A stretch of 64,000 nt of DNA, from positions 1 through 64,000 of the forward strand of contig DASSLY010000051.1 of the NCBI GenBank assembly GCA_035689185.1, given 5' to 3'. The stretch is from DASSLY01 sp035689185 (GTDB lineage: Bacteria > Actinomycetota > Actinomycetes > Actinomycetales > Dermatophilaceae). Below are positions 43,100-50,333 of this stretch, piece by piece. Made by a program: the position numbers and the translations under genes. Position 1 is the first letter of the stretch. The number at the start of each line of letters is the position of its first letter. The notes below the pieces were generated by a model, which was not told the DNA's origin, did not search any database, and worked only from the letters and a program-made list of their open reading frames with translations.

Positions 43100-43878
43100 A
43101 CAGGTATGTCGTCAGCGACGTGCACGGGCACCTGGCCGACCTCGTCGCCGTGCTGCAGCAGGCCGGCCTGCTCGACGCCGACGCCCGCTGGTCCGGTGGG
43201 GACAGCACGCTGTGGGTGCTCGGCGACCTGTTCGACCGCGGCCCGGACGGCATCGGGGCGGTCGACCTGATGATGCGGCTGGAGACCGAAGCAGCGCTGG
43301 CGGGTGGCCGGGCCACCCTGCTCCTGGGCAACCACGAGATCCTGGCCCTGGCGATGCGGCACTTCGGGCAGCGGGCGCTGCAGACTCCCGACGGTCGCCA
43401 GGACTTCGCCGGCATCTGGTACATCAATGGGGGCAACGTGCGCGACCAGCTCTCGATGACCGACGAGCACGTCGCGTGGCTGTCCTCCCGGGACTCGGTT
43501 GCCGTCGACCAGGACCTGCTGCTCATGCACTGCGACAGCCTGGAGTACCTGCGCTACGGCGAGTCCGCACCCGACATCAACCAGGCCGTGCGAACGGTCC
43601 TGGCCGACCGGGACGAGACCGCCTGGTGGCGGCTGTGGGCGCGGTACGTCTCGCGATACCACTTCGTCGGCCGCAAGGGGCCTACGGCTGCCCGTCGGAT
43701 GCTGGACGCGCTCGACGGGGAGCGGATCGTCCACGGTCACAGCATCATCTCCACCCTGGTCGGAGGCCCCTCCAGCCGGACATCCGGGCCACTGTTGTAT
43801 GCCGAGGGACTGGCGCTGGACATCGACGGTGGCCGCTACGACGGCGGACCGCTGCTGCTGGTCCAGGTCAACCACTGA
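43096..43878 (+). CDS. Calcineurin-like metallophosphoesterase
   Basis: This 260-residue phosphoesterase has the full metal-site series: SDVHGHLADL, LGDLFDRGPDG, LLGNHEIL and the late HGHSII. The size and spacing resemble bacterial PrpA/ApaH-type protein or nucleotide phosphatases. It is translationally coupled to the MDMPI-like gene by a four-base overlap, so the pair is an operon. Substrate not determinable. Confidence 0.87.
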   Translation: MNRYVVSDVHGHLADLVAVLQQAGLLDADARWSGGDSTLWVLGDLFDRGPDGIGAVDLMMRLETEAALAGGRATLLLGNHEILALAMRHFGQRALQTPDGRQDFAGIWYINGGNVRDQLSMTDEHVAWLSSRDSVAVDQDLLLMHCDSLEYLRYGESAPDINQAVRTVLADRDETAWWRLWARYVSRYHFVGRKGPTAARRMLDALDGERIVHGHSIISTLVGGPSSRTSGPLLYAEGLALDIDGGRYDGGPLLLVQVNH

Positions 43879-43945
43879 CCGGCCGCCGCACGGCGGATCC
43901 GGTGTCACGCCGCTGGTCCCGTGTGCGGGGGACTAGCGGGCGGCG

Positions 43946-44134
43946 CGTCTTTGCACAATCCGGCGAAGACGACGGCGCGGGGGGTGGGTGGGGCGGTCGT
44001 TTTCGCACAATCCGGCGACGGCGACGGCGCGGGGGCTGGTGACGCGGTCGTCTTTGCACAATCCGGCGAAGATGACGGCGCGGGGGGTGGGTGGGGCGTG
44101 TGTCTTTGCACAATCCGGCGAAGATGACGGGCCG
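43946..44134. repeat. Four tandem copies of a 51-52 bp repeat
   Basis: The 332-bp space between the phosphoesterase and glycerate kinase genes holds no convincing gene. It contains four copies of a unit whose core TTTGCACAATCCGGCGAA recurs with GCACAATCC at 43953, 44005, 44056 and 44108. A G-rich segment (GCGCGGGGGGTGGGTGGGGC, or variants) follows the core in the first three copies. Copies 1, 3 and 4 are nearly identical. A short open frame crosses the array on each strand but only reflects the repeats. Confidence 0.9.
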
Positions 44135-44210
44135 GGAGTGGCCGGCGGCGCCGCGAGGGCCGGGCAGCACCGCCAGGGTCGGCCTCAGGACACGCTGCCA
44201 GGATGGCCCG

Positions 44211-45377
44211 GTGCGCGTCGTGGTCGCCCCGGACTGCTTCACCGGAACGCTGAGCGCGACCCAGGCGGCCGAGGCGATGGCCGACGGATGGGCGTCCTGC
44301 GCGCCGTGGGACGAACTGGTTCAGCTGCCTCTGTCCGACGGCGGCCCGGGGTTCCTCGACGTGCTGTCCCGAGCGTTGCCGGGGCGCACCGTGTCGGTCA
44401 CCGTCAGCGACCCGCTGGGCCGGGCCGTGCCCGCAGCTGTGCTGCTCGTCGGAGAGGGCGATGGTGCCGCGGCATACATCGAGTCTGCCCAGGCGTGCGG
44501 ACTGCACCTGCTCGCCGACGGTGAGCGGGACCCGACGCTCACCTCCAGCTACGGGGTGGGGGAGCTCATCGACGCGGCCCTGCTGGAGGGGGCCCGGACG
44601 GTGGTGGTGGGTCTCGGTGGCAGCGGGACCAACGACGCTGGCGCCGGCATGCTCGCCGCACTGGGCGCGGGGTCGGTGCGTCGGCTGGCGCGCGGCGGGC
44701 TGGCGCTGGAGCAGCTGGCCGACGACGCGCTCGTCGGGCTTGGGGATGTCCGGGGCCGGCTGCGGGGGGTGGACCTGGTCCTGGCCACCGACGTGGACGC
44801 CCCGCTGCTCGGCTTCCATGGCGCCAGCGCCGGTTTCGCGGCCCAGAAGGGGGCCACCCCCGAGCAGGCTCAACGGTTGGAGCGCGCGCTGGGGCGGTTC
44901 ACAGAGGTCGCCGGGCGCGCGTTGCCGCCGACGCGGGACCTGCTCACCCGCGCCGAGCGGCGGCTGGACCGGGAGGCGGGGGCCGGCGCCGCCGGCGGCA
45001 TCGGCTACGGGCTGTTACTCCTCGGCGGCCACCGGGTCAGTGGCGTGGAGGCGGTGCTGCGGGCGGTCGGCTTCGAGCAGCTGATCCGGCACGCCGACCT
45101 GGTCCTCACCGGCGAGGGCAGCTTCGACTGGCAGAGCCTGCGCGGCAAGGTGGTCGCCGGCGTGGCCGCCTCGGCCGCGGCACAGGCCGTCCCCACCGTG
45201 GTCGTCGCGGGTCAGACCCACGTCGGACGGCGGGAGGCGATGGCGCTGGGGATCAACGGCGTGTATGCGGTCGCGGAACGTCCCGAACAGCTCGCACCGG
45301 CTCTGGCCGACCCCGCCGGGACGCTGGCTGCGCGGACGGCGCGGGTCGCGGCGACCTGGTCACCCCGGCCGGCCTGA
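44211..45377 (+). CDS. Glycerate kinase
   Basis: This 388-residue GK-I family enzyme phosphorylates D-glycerate. Matching stretches are VVAPDCFTGTLSATQAAEAM at the N terminus, PLSDGGPGFLD, VVVGLGGSGTNDAGAGML, LATDVDAPLLG, AGAAGGIGYGLLLLGG and LVLTGEGSFDWQSLRGKV. The GTG at 44211 is directly followed by the first strand of the fold. The order glycerate kinase-HesB-PfkB kinase-oxidase subunits recalls M. tuberculosis Rv2205c to Rv2200c. Confidence 0.92.
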   Translation: MRVVVAPDCFTGTLSATQAAEAMADGWASCAPWDELVQLPLSDGGPGFLDVLSRALPGRTVSVTVSDPLGRAVPAAVLLVGEGDGAAAYIESAQACGLHLLADGERDPTLTSSYGVGELIDAALLEGARTVVVGLGGSGTNDAGAGMLAALGAGSVRRLARGGLALEQLADDALVGLGDVRGRLRGVDLVLATDVDAPLLGFHGASAGFAAQKGATPEQAQRLERALGRFTEVAGRALPPTRDLLTRAERRLDREAGAGAAGGIGYGLLLLGGHRVSGVEAVLRAVGFEQLIRHADLVLTGEGSFDWQSLRGKVVAGVAASAAAQAVPTVVVAGQTHVGRREAMALGINGVYAVAERPEQLAPALADPAGTLAARTARVAATWSPRPA

Positions 45378-45473
45378 GCGGGCTACCCTGGAGGGGCGGG
45401 AACATCGCGACTGGCGCCGGAGTTGGCACAGACGTCCCGCCGACAGGTACTCAGCGACGAAGGAACTCTCACC

Positions 45474-45860
45474 ATGACCGAGCAGGTCCTCACCGACACG
45501 CCCAGCCCTTCCGCCGTGCCCGAGGCGCCGCCCGCGCACGGTGTCGTCCTGACCCCGGTGGCCGCGGCCAAGGTGAGCAGCCTGCTGCAGCAGGAGGGAC
45601 GCGACGACCTTCGGCTGCGGGTAGGTGTGCAGCCGGGCGGGTGCTCAGGGCTCATCTACCAGCTCTACTTCGACGAGCGCACCCTCGACGGTGACCTGGT
45701 GGTGGAGTTCGACGGGGTCGAGGTGGTGCTCGACCGGATGAGCGCGCCCTACCTTGACGGCGCGGTCATCGACTTCGCCGACACGATCGAGAAGCAGGGT
45801 TTCACCATCGACAACCCGAACGCCGCGAGCTCGTGCGCCTGCGGCGACAGCTTCAGCTGA
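45474..45860 (+). CDS. HesB/IscA-type iron-sulfur carrier protein
   Basis: This 128-residue A-type carrier hands Fe-S clusters to target enzymes. Cysteine ligands are in QPGGCSGLIYQL and the C-terminal SSCACGDSF. The first 30 residues are a Pro/Ala-rich extension before the core (GVVLTPVAAAKV). The ATG at 45474 has AAGGA about ten bases upstream. M. tuberculosis Rv2204c is the positional counterpart. Likely clients in the window are NadA and lipoate-related enzymes, but this is inference. Confidence 0.93.
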   Translation: MTEQVLTDTPSPSAVPEAPPAHGVVLTPVAAAKVSSLLQQEGRDDLRLRVGVQPGGCSGLIYQLYFDERTLDGDLVVEFDGVEVVLDRMSAPYLDGAVIDFADTIEKQGFTIDNPNAASSCACGDSFS

Positions 45861-45950
45861 ACCGGGTCCGGTTCGGCGCAACCGGTTGACCCCGGGTCCA
45901 GGTTCCGCGCGACCGGCCGAGGAGGCCTTGGCTCAGTTCGCCCCGACCGG

Positions 45951-46030
45951 GATGGTCTAGCGCGCTGAGCCATGGTCTAGCACCCAGAGCCATGGTCTAG
46001 CACCCAGGGCCATGGTCTAGCACGCAGAAC
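45951..46030. repeat. Four tandem copies of a 20-bp repeat
   Basis: ATGGTCTAG recurs at exact 20-bp steps (10-base words starting at 45951, 45971, 45991 and 46011), with linkers such as CACCCAGAGC. The CTAG centres are notable, since this tetranucleotide is rare in such genomes. The array covers the 3' end of a decayed VOC-family gene. Confidence 0.88.
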
Positions 46031-46164
46031 CCGCTGCCCTCCGGGTCGGCCAGCACGTGCCGTGGCCCATCCCGGTCCGGGCCACGCAGCACGCGCGCCC
46101 CGAGCGAGAGCACCGGATCCCGGGCGTCGACACCGATCCTGGTGACGGCCGCCGGCACCGCGTC
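45997..46164 (-). pseudogene. 3' remnant of a VOC (glyoxalase-fold) gene
   Basis: On the minus strand, 55 codons end LGARVLRGPDRDGPRHVLAD then PEGSGFCVL, the typical C-terminal strand and metal-site region of VOC-family proteins (usually DPEGNEFCV). No upstream half is present: the region before it is occupied by the start of the PfkB kinase gene on the other strand. The stop falls within the 20-bp repeat array. It looks like a deletion remnant. The 331-bp space 45861-46191 holds only this and the repeats. Confidence 0.65.
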
Positions 46165-46191
46165 AACCTTCGCCTGGGGTAAGTTGCCCGG

Positions 46192-47178
46192 GTGCGCGTC
46201 GCGGTCACCGGGTCCATCGCGACCGACCACCTCATGACCTTTCCGGGGCGGTTCGCCGACTCCCTCGTGGTCGAGCAGCTGGACAAGATCTCGCTGTCCT
46301 TCCTGGTCGACGACCTGGAAGTCCGCCGGGGTGGCGTCGCGGCCAACATCGCCTTCGGCATGGCCTGCCTCGGGCAGCACCCGGTGCTGGTCGGCGCGGT
46401 CGGCGAGGACTTCGTGGACTACCGGTCCTGGCTGGAGCGCCATGGCGTCGACTGCCACTCGGTACACGTGTCGCAGACCCGGCACACCGCCCGGTTCGTC
46501 TGCACCACGGACGCGGACCATGCGCAGATCGCCTCGTTCTACGCCGGCGCCATGAGCGAGGCCCGGGTGATCGAGCTCGGCCCGGTGGCCGAGCGGGTCG
46601 GGGGGTTGGACCTGGTGGTGGTCGGGCCCAACGACCCCGAGGCGATGTTGCGGCATACCGCGGAGTGCCGGGCTCGCGGCATACCGTTCGCCGCCGACCC
46701 GTCCCAGCAGCTGGCCTGGATGGACGGCGACCCGATCCGTGAACTCATCGACGGGGCGGCATACCTGTTCTCCAACGCCTACGAGCTGGCGCTGATCGAG
46801 AAGAAGACCGGCTGGAGCGACGCCGAGCTCGCCGAGCGGGTACGGACCCGGGTGATCACCCATGGACCGGACGGGGTCGAGGTGTTCTCTGCCGGCAGCG
46901 CGCCCGTGCGGGTGGACGTTGCCCGCGAGGTGGCCAAGGTCGACCCCACCGGCGTCGGCGACGCGTTCCGGGCCGGGTTCCTCACCGGTTTGGCCTGCGG
47001 GTTGCCGCACCGCAGGTGCGCCGAGCTGGGCTCGATGCTGGCCACCTACGTCATCGAGACCGTCGGCACCCAGGAGTACGAGCTGACTCGAGCCCGGTTC
47101 CTCGACCGCTTGGAGCAGGCGTACGGGCCGCAGTCCGCCGCGGAGATCGGGCCCAGGCTGGCCATTCGGCGGGCCTGA
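46192..47178 (+). CDS. PfkB-family carbohydrate/adenosine kinase
   Basis: This 328-residue ribokinase-fold enzyme has RGGVAANIAFGMACLG near residue 46, which is the family signature 1. The C-terminal DPTGVGDAFRAGFLTGL near 254 supplies the catalytic Asp and anion hole. The positional counterpart in M. tuberculosis (Rv2202c) is an adenosine kinase, so a nucleoside substrate is plausible, but sugar kinases share these motifs. The GTG at 46192 starts the first strand directly. Confidence 0.88.
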   Translation: MRVAVTGSIATDHLMTFPGRFADSLVVEQLDKISLSFLVDDLEVRRGGVAANIAFGMACLGQHPVLVGAVGEDFVDYRSWLERHGVDCHSVHVSQTRHTARFVCTTDADHAQIASFYAGAMSEARVIELGPVAERVGGLDLVVVGPNDPEAMLRHTAECRARGIPFAADPSQQLAWMDGDPIRELIDGAAYLFSNAYELALIEKKTGWSDAELAERVRTRVITHGPDGVEVFSAGSAPVRVDVAREVAKVDPTGVGDAFRAGFLTGLACGLPHRRCAELGSMLATYVIETVGTQEYELTRARFLDRLEQAYGPQSAAEIGPRLAIRRA

Positions 47179-47214
47179 GCCGCGCCCCGACGCACCCGAC
47201 CCGCCCGCCAGCCC

Positions 47215-47877
47215 ATGCCGATCGAGCCGCCGCGGTCACGGTGGCGAATATCGCTGCGGCAGGCCGGCCCCGGGGAGGACCTGGTGGGGGTGGGGGCCGA
47301 CCTGCAGCCCGGGACGATCCTGGCCGCCTACCGTGCCGGGCTGTTCCCGATGGGCGTCGGCCCCTCCGGCGGCGACCCGATGGGCTGGTGGTCGCCGGAC
47401 CCGCGCGGGGTGCTGCTTCCCGGTGGCCTGCGAGTCAGCCGGTCGCTGCGCCGCAGCTGCCGCCGGTTCGAGGTGCGGGTCGACACCGCCTTCGCCGAGG
47501 TCGTCGCTGGCTGCGCCGACCCGGCCCGGGACGGGCGATGGATCACCCCCGCAATCGCCGAGGCCTACACCCGGCTGTACCACCTGGGGTGGGCGCACAG
47601 CGTGGAGACCTGGCGCGACGACGAGCTGGTCGGGGGTCTCTACGGCTTGGCGGTCGGTGGCCTGTTCGCTGGCGAGTCCATGTTCCACACCAGCACCGAC
47701 GCCTCCAAGGTCGCCCTGGTCGCGCTCGCCGACCTGGCCCTTCGCCGGCCCGGCGCCATGGTCGACGTGCAGTGGGCCACCCCCCACCTCACCTCCCTCG
47801 GGGTGGTCGAGATCAGCCGCGCGGAGTACGTCGACCGCTTGCGCCGCGCGGTCGCGCTGCCCTCGCCGCTTCGCTGA
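47215..47877 (+). CDS. aat: Leucyl/phenylalanyl-tRNA--protein transferase
   Basis: This 220-residue enzyme adds Leu or Phe to N-terminal Arg/Lys of proteins, marking them for ClpS/ClpAP or Lon-type decay (N-end rule). Family stretches are ILAAYRAGLFPMG, WWSPDPRGVLLP, RWITPAIAEAY, GGLYGLAVGGLFAGESMFH and the final VDVQWATPHLTSLG. The length is normal. It converges on the tusA-like gene with no gap. Confidence 0.94.
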   Translation: MPIEPPRSRWRISLRQAGPGEDLVGVGADLQPGTILAAYRAGLFPMGVGPSGGDPMGWWSPDPRGVLLPGGLRVSRSLRRSCRRFEVRVDTAFAEVVAGCADPARDGRWITPAIAEAYTRLYHLGWAHSVETWRDDELVGGLYGLAVGGLFAGESMFHTSTDASKVALVALADLALRRPGAMVDVQWATPHLTSLGVVEISRAEYVDRLRRAVALPSPLR

Positions 47878-48123
47878 TCAGCCGAGCACGACCCGGTATG
47901 CCGTGTGCTCCGGCTGCTGGCTGGTGTCCGCCAGCGCGTGCCCCCGCATCCGGCACCACGCGGCCACATCGTGCCCCGCCGCCGGGTCGGTGGCCAGCAG
48001 CACCAGCCGGCTGCCGGGCGGCCGGCCCTGCGCGGCCCTGGCCAGGGCGATGACGGGCATCGGGCAGCGCAGGCCCCGGGCATCGACCTCTACCTCAGGG
48101 TCAGGTGCCGGCTCGTCGGTCAC
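47878..48123 (-). CDS. TusA-family sulfur carrier
   Basis: This 81-residue TusA-fold protein has the persulfide-bearing Cys in DARGLRCPMPVIALA. TusA proteins accept sulfur from a cysteine desulfurase and pass it on, for example to tRNA thiolation or molybdopterin synthesis. Its GTG overlaps the desulfurase-like stop by four bases (GTGA), so both are made together and should be partners. Confidence 0.88.
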   Translation of the reverse strand: MTDEPAPDPEVEVDARGLRCPMPVIALARAAQGRPPGSRLVLLATDPAAGHDVAAWCRMRGHALADTSQQPEHTAYRVVLG

Positions 48124-49286
48124 AGCCGGTCGGCCCCGAGCTGGGCGCGCACCGCGGCGACGGCGTCCGGCAGCTCCGCGCAGAACCGTTCCACCTGCTC
48201 GGCCCGGTCGGGCGCCACCTGCCGCAGGGGAAGGGTCACCCGCACGTTGCCGTGGGTCAGCACCCCGGTAGCGGCAAGGACGTGGCTGGGCTCCAGCGTG
48301 CTGGCGGTGCAGGCCGAGCCCGAGGCCACCGCGAAGCCCCGCCGGTCCAGCTCGGTCACCAGGGCCTCGCCGTCGGCGAACAACGCGGAGAAGGTCACCA
48401 CGTGCGGGAGCCGGTCCACCGGGTCGCCGGCGACTTGCACGTCGGGCACGCAGGCGGCGGCCGACCGGATCCGGTCCACCAGCGTGCGGGCCTGCGCCGC
48501 GTCGGCGGCCCGGTCGTGTTCGGTCTGCCGCCACGCCTCCGCCGCGGCGAGGGCCAGCGCGACGACCGGCTCGGCGTCGGCCCGGCCGTGCTCGGCCTCA
48601 CTGACCGGACCGGGCCGCCGCCACCGGGTCGCGGCGGGAACGACCAGCAGGCCCACCCCGGGGGGGCCGCCGAAGGACTGCGCATCCCCGACGAGGACGT
48701 CGAACGCCGTGGGCGGGTCGTCCCTGCCCAGGCCCGCCATGGCATCGACGAGCAGCGGGACCCCGGCCTGCCGGGCGGCCGCGTGCGCCGCCGCCAGCGG
48801 TTGCCGGGTGCCGACCTCGCCGTTGGCCGACTGCAGCGCCGCGACCGCCGTGCCCGGCACGTGCACTGCCTCCCCCCAGCTATCCAGGTTCACCGCCCCG
48901 GACCGCTGCACCGCCACCTCGGCGAACGCGGTGGGGTCCTGAGCCTGGGCGGCGAGGTACCGACCCGTGGTGAGCACGCTGGAGTGCTCGACCGCGGAGG
49001 CGACCAGCCGCCTTCCCCGGCGGCGAGCGGCATACCGCAGGCCGGCGAGGCCGGTGCTGACTGCCACCGGTCCGCCGGGCAGGAACGACAGCTCCGGCGG
49101 CCGGACGCCCAGGCCGGCCGCGAGTACCTCGCGGGCCTGGTCCAGCAGGGCCCGGGCGCGGCGCGCCTCGGCATACAGCCGGCGCGGGTCGGCCCAGCCC
49201 GCGTCGAGCGCGGCCAGCAAGGTCTGCCGGGCCGCGGGCAGCATGGGCGCGCTGGCGGCGTCGAGAAGCACCCGGGGCGGCGGCAC
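48120..49286 (-). CDS. Cysteine-desulfurase-like protein lacking the PLP lysine
   Basis: This 388-residue protein has the class V aminotransferase (NifS/IscS) fold. The PLP-stacking His is kept in AVEHSSVL, the Asp that binds the pyridine nitrogen in LLVDAMAG, and the catalytic Cys326 in SGSACTAS. The position that normally reads His-Lys before GGPKG is Gln203-Ser204 here (GDAQSFGGPPGVG), so the Schiff-base lysine is missing. The protein may bind PLP non-covalently, act only as a sulfur relay to the coupled TusA, or be inactive. The rest of the fold is intact, with no frameshift. Confidence 0.8.
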   Translation of the reverse strand: MPPPRVLLDAASAPMLPAARQTLLAALDAGWADPRRLYAEARRARALLDQAREVLAAGLGVRPPELSFLPGGPVAVSTGLAGLRYAARRRGRRLVASAVEHSSVLTTGRYLAAQAQDPTAFAEVAVQRSGAVNLDSWGEAVHVPGTAVAALQSANGEVGTRQPLAAAHAAARQAGVPLLVDAMAGLGRDDPPTAFDVLVGDAQSFGGPPGVGLLVVPAATRWRRPGPVSEAEHGRADAEPVVALALAAAEAWRQTEHDRAADAAQARTLVDRIRSAAACVPDVQVAGDPVDRLPHVVTFSALFADGEALVTELDRRGFAVASGSACTASTLEPSHVLAATGVLTHGNVRVTLPLRQVAPDRAEQVERFCAELPDAVAAVRAQLGADRL

Positions 49287-49430
49287 GCCTGCACCGTAAC
49301 CCTGCCCCTGACCGGACGTTTCGCAGGTGCTGGAGTAGGGTCTTGGCGTCGGGACCCGGGTGACCGTGGCCTCCCGCTGACCGGCCTGCCAGCGACGATT
49401 GCCGCTGGCACTGACACGGAAGGTGCGCCC

Positions 49431-50333
49431 TTGTCTCGCCTCGATGTCAGGCCTCTACCGCACCGGCGCCGGGGTGTTCTGCTGGGCTTGCTGAGCATCG
49501 CCGCCGCCGCCGGGTTGAGCGGCTGCGGCGAGTCGGTGTCGCGGGGGTACCTCCCGCACGGGGTGACGGAGAACTCCGGCCGCGTCATCACCTTGTGGAA
49601 CGGTTCCTGGCTGGCCGCCTTGGGTGTGGGCGTCGTGGTATGGGGCCTGACCATCTGGTGCGTCGTGGCCTACCGGCGGAAGAAGACCGACACCGGCCTG
49701 CCGGAGCAGCTGCGCTACAACGTGCCGATCGAAATCCTGTACACGATCGTGCCGCTGTTCATGATCGCGGTCCTGTTCTTCTACACCGCACGGGACGAGG
49801 CGGAGCTGCTCGATACCTCCAAGACCCCGGACGTGGTCATCAACGTCGTCGGCAAGCAGTGGAGCTGGGACTTCAACTACGTCAACGAGGGCACCTTCGA
49901 GGCCGGGACCCAGGCCGAGCTCACCGGCAAGCCCGCGGTGGAGAAGACACTGCCCACGCTGTACCTGCCGGTGAACAAGCGCGTCGAGTTCGTCCTCACC
50001 GCCCGAGACGTCATCCACTCCTTCTGGGTGCCGCAGTTCCTGCAGAAGCTGGACATGGTCCCCGGCCGGGTGAACAAGTTCCAGGTGCGGACCACCGAGA
50101 CGGGGACCTTCGCCGGCAAGTGCGCCGAGCTGTGCGGCGCGTTCCACTCGCAGATGCTGTTCAACGTGGCCGTGGTGGACCAAGCGGCATATGACGCGCA
50201 CATCGCGGCGTTGAAGGCCGCTGGCAACGTCGGCCAGCTCGGGGAGAATCTCAACCGGGAGGGTCTGGTGCCGGGCGAGGAGTCGAAGTTGCCCGCGTCC
50301 ATCCGCGGGTCTGACAACCAGGGGAGCAACTGA
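49431..50333 (+). CDS. ctaC: Cytochrome c oxidase subunit II
   Basis: This 300-residue subunit of the aa3-type oxidase receives electrons at the CuA centre. A lipoprotein-type signal ends at GLSGC. Two membrane helices (about 55-80 and 100-120) precede the exported cupredoxin domain. KQWSWDFNY carries the electron-entry aromatics and AGKCAELCGAFHSQMLF holds the CuA Cys, His and Met ligands. The start is a TTG at 49431, supported by GGAAGG upstream. Its TGA overlaps the ctaD ATG by one base. Confidence 0.94.
   Translation: MSRLDVRPLPHRRRGVLLGLLSIAAAAGLSGCGESVSRGYLPHGVTENSGRVITLWNGSWLAALGVGVVVWGLTIWCVVAYRRKKTDTGLPEQLRYNVPIEILYTIVPLFMIAVLFFYTARDEAELLDTSKTPDVVINVVGKQWSWDFNYVNEGTFEAGTQAELTGKPAVEKTLPTLYLPVNKRVEFVLTARDVIHSFWVPQFLQKLDMVPGRVNKFQVRTTETGTFAGKCAELCGAFHSQMLFNVAVVDQAAYDAHIAALKAAGNVGQLGENLNREGLVPGEESKLPASIRGSDNQGSN

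Noticed and set aside
43921..44127. Short protein of 68 codons across the 51-52 bp array
   Set aside because: Its sequence only mirrors the repeat, no ribosome site precedes it, and the array shifts frame between 51 and 52 bp units.
43946..44134. Possible CRISPR array from conserved core and 25-base intervals
   Set aside because: The intervals are nearly the same in copies 1 and 3 and repeat-like elsewhere, so they are not spacers.
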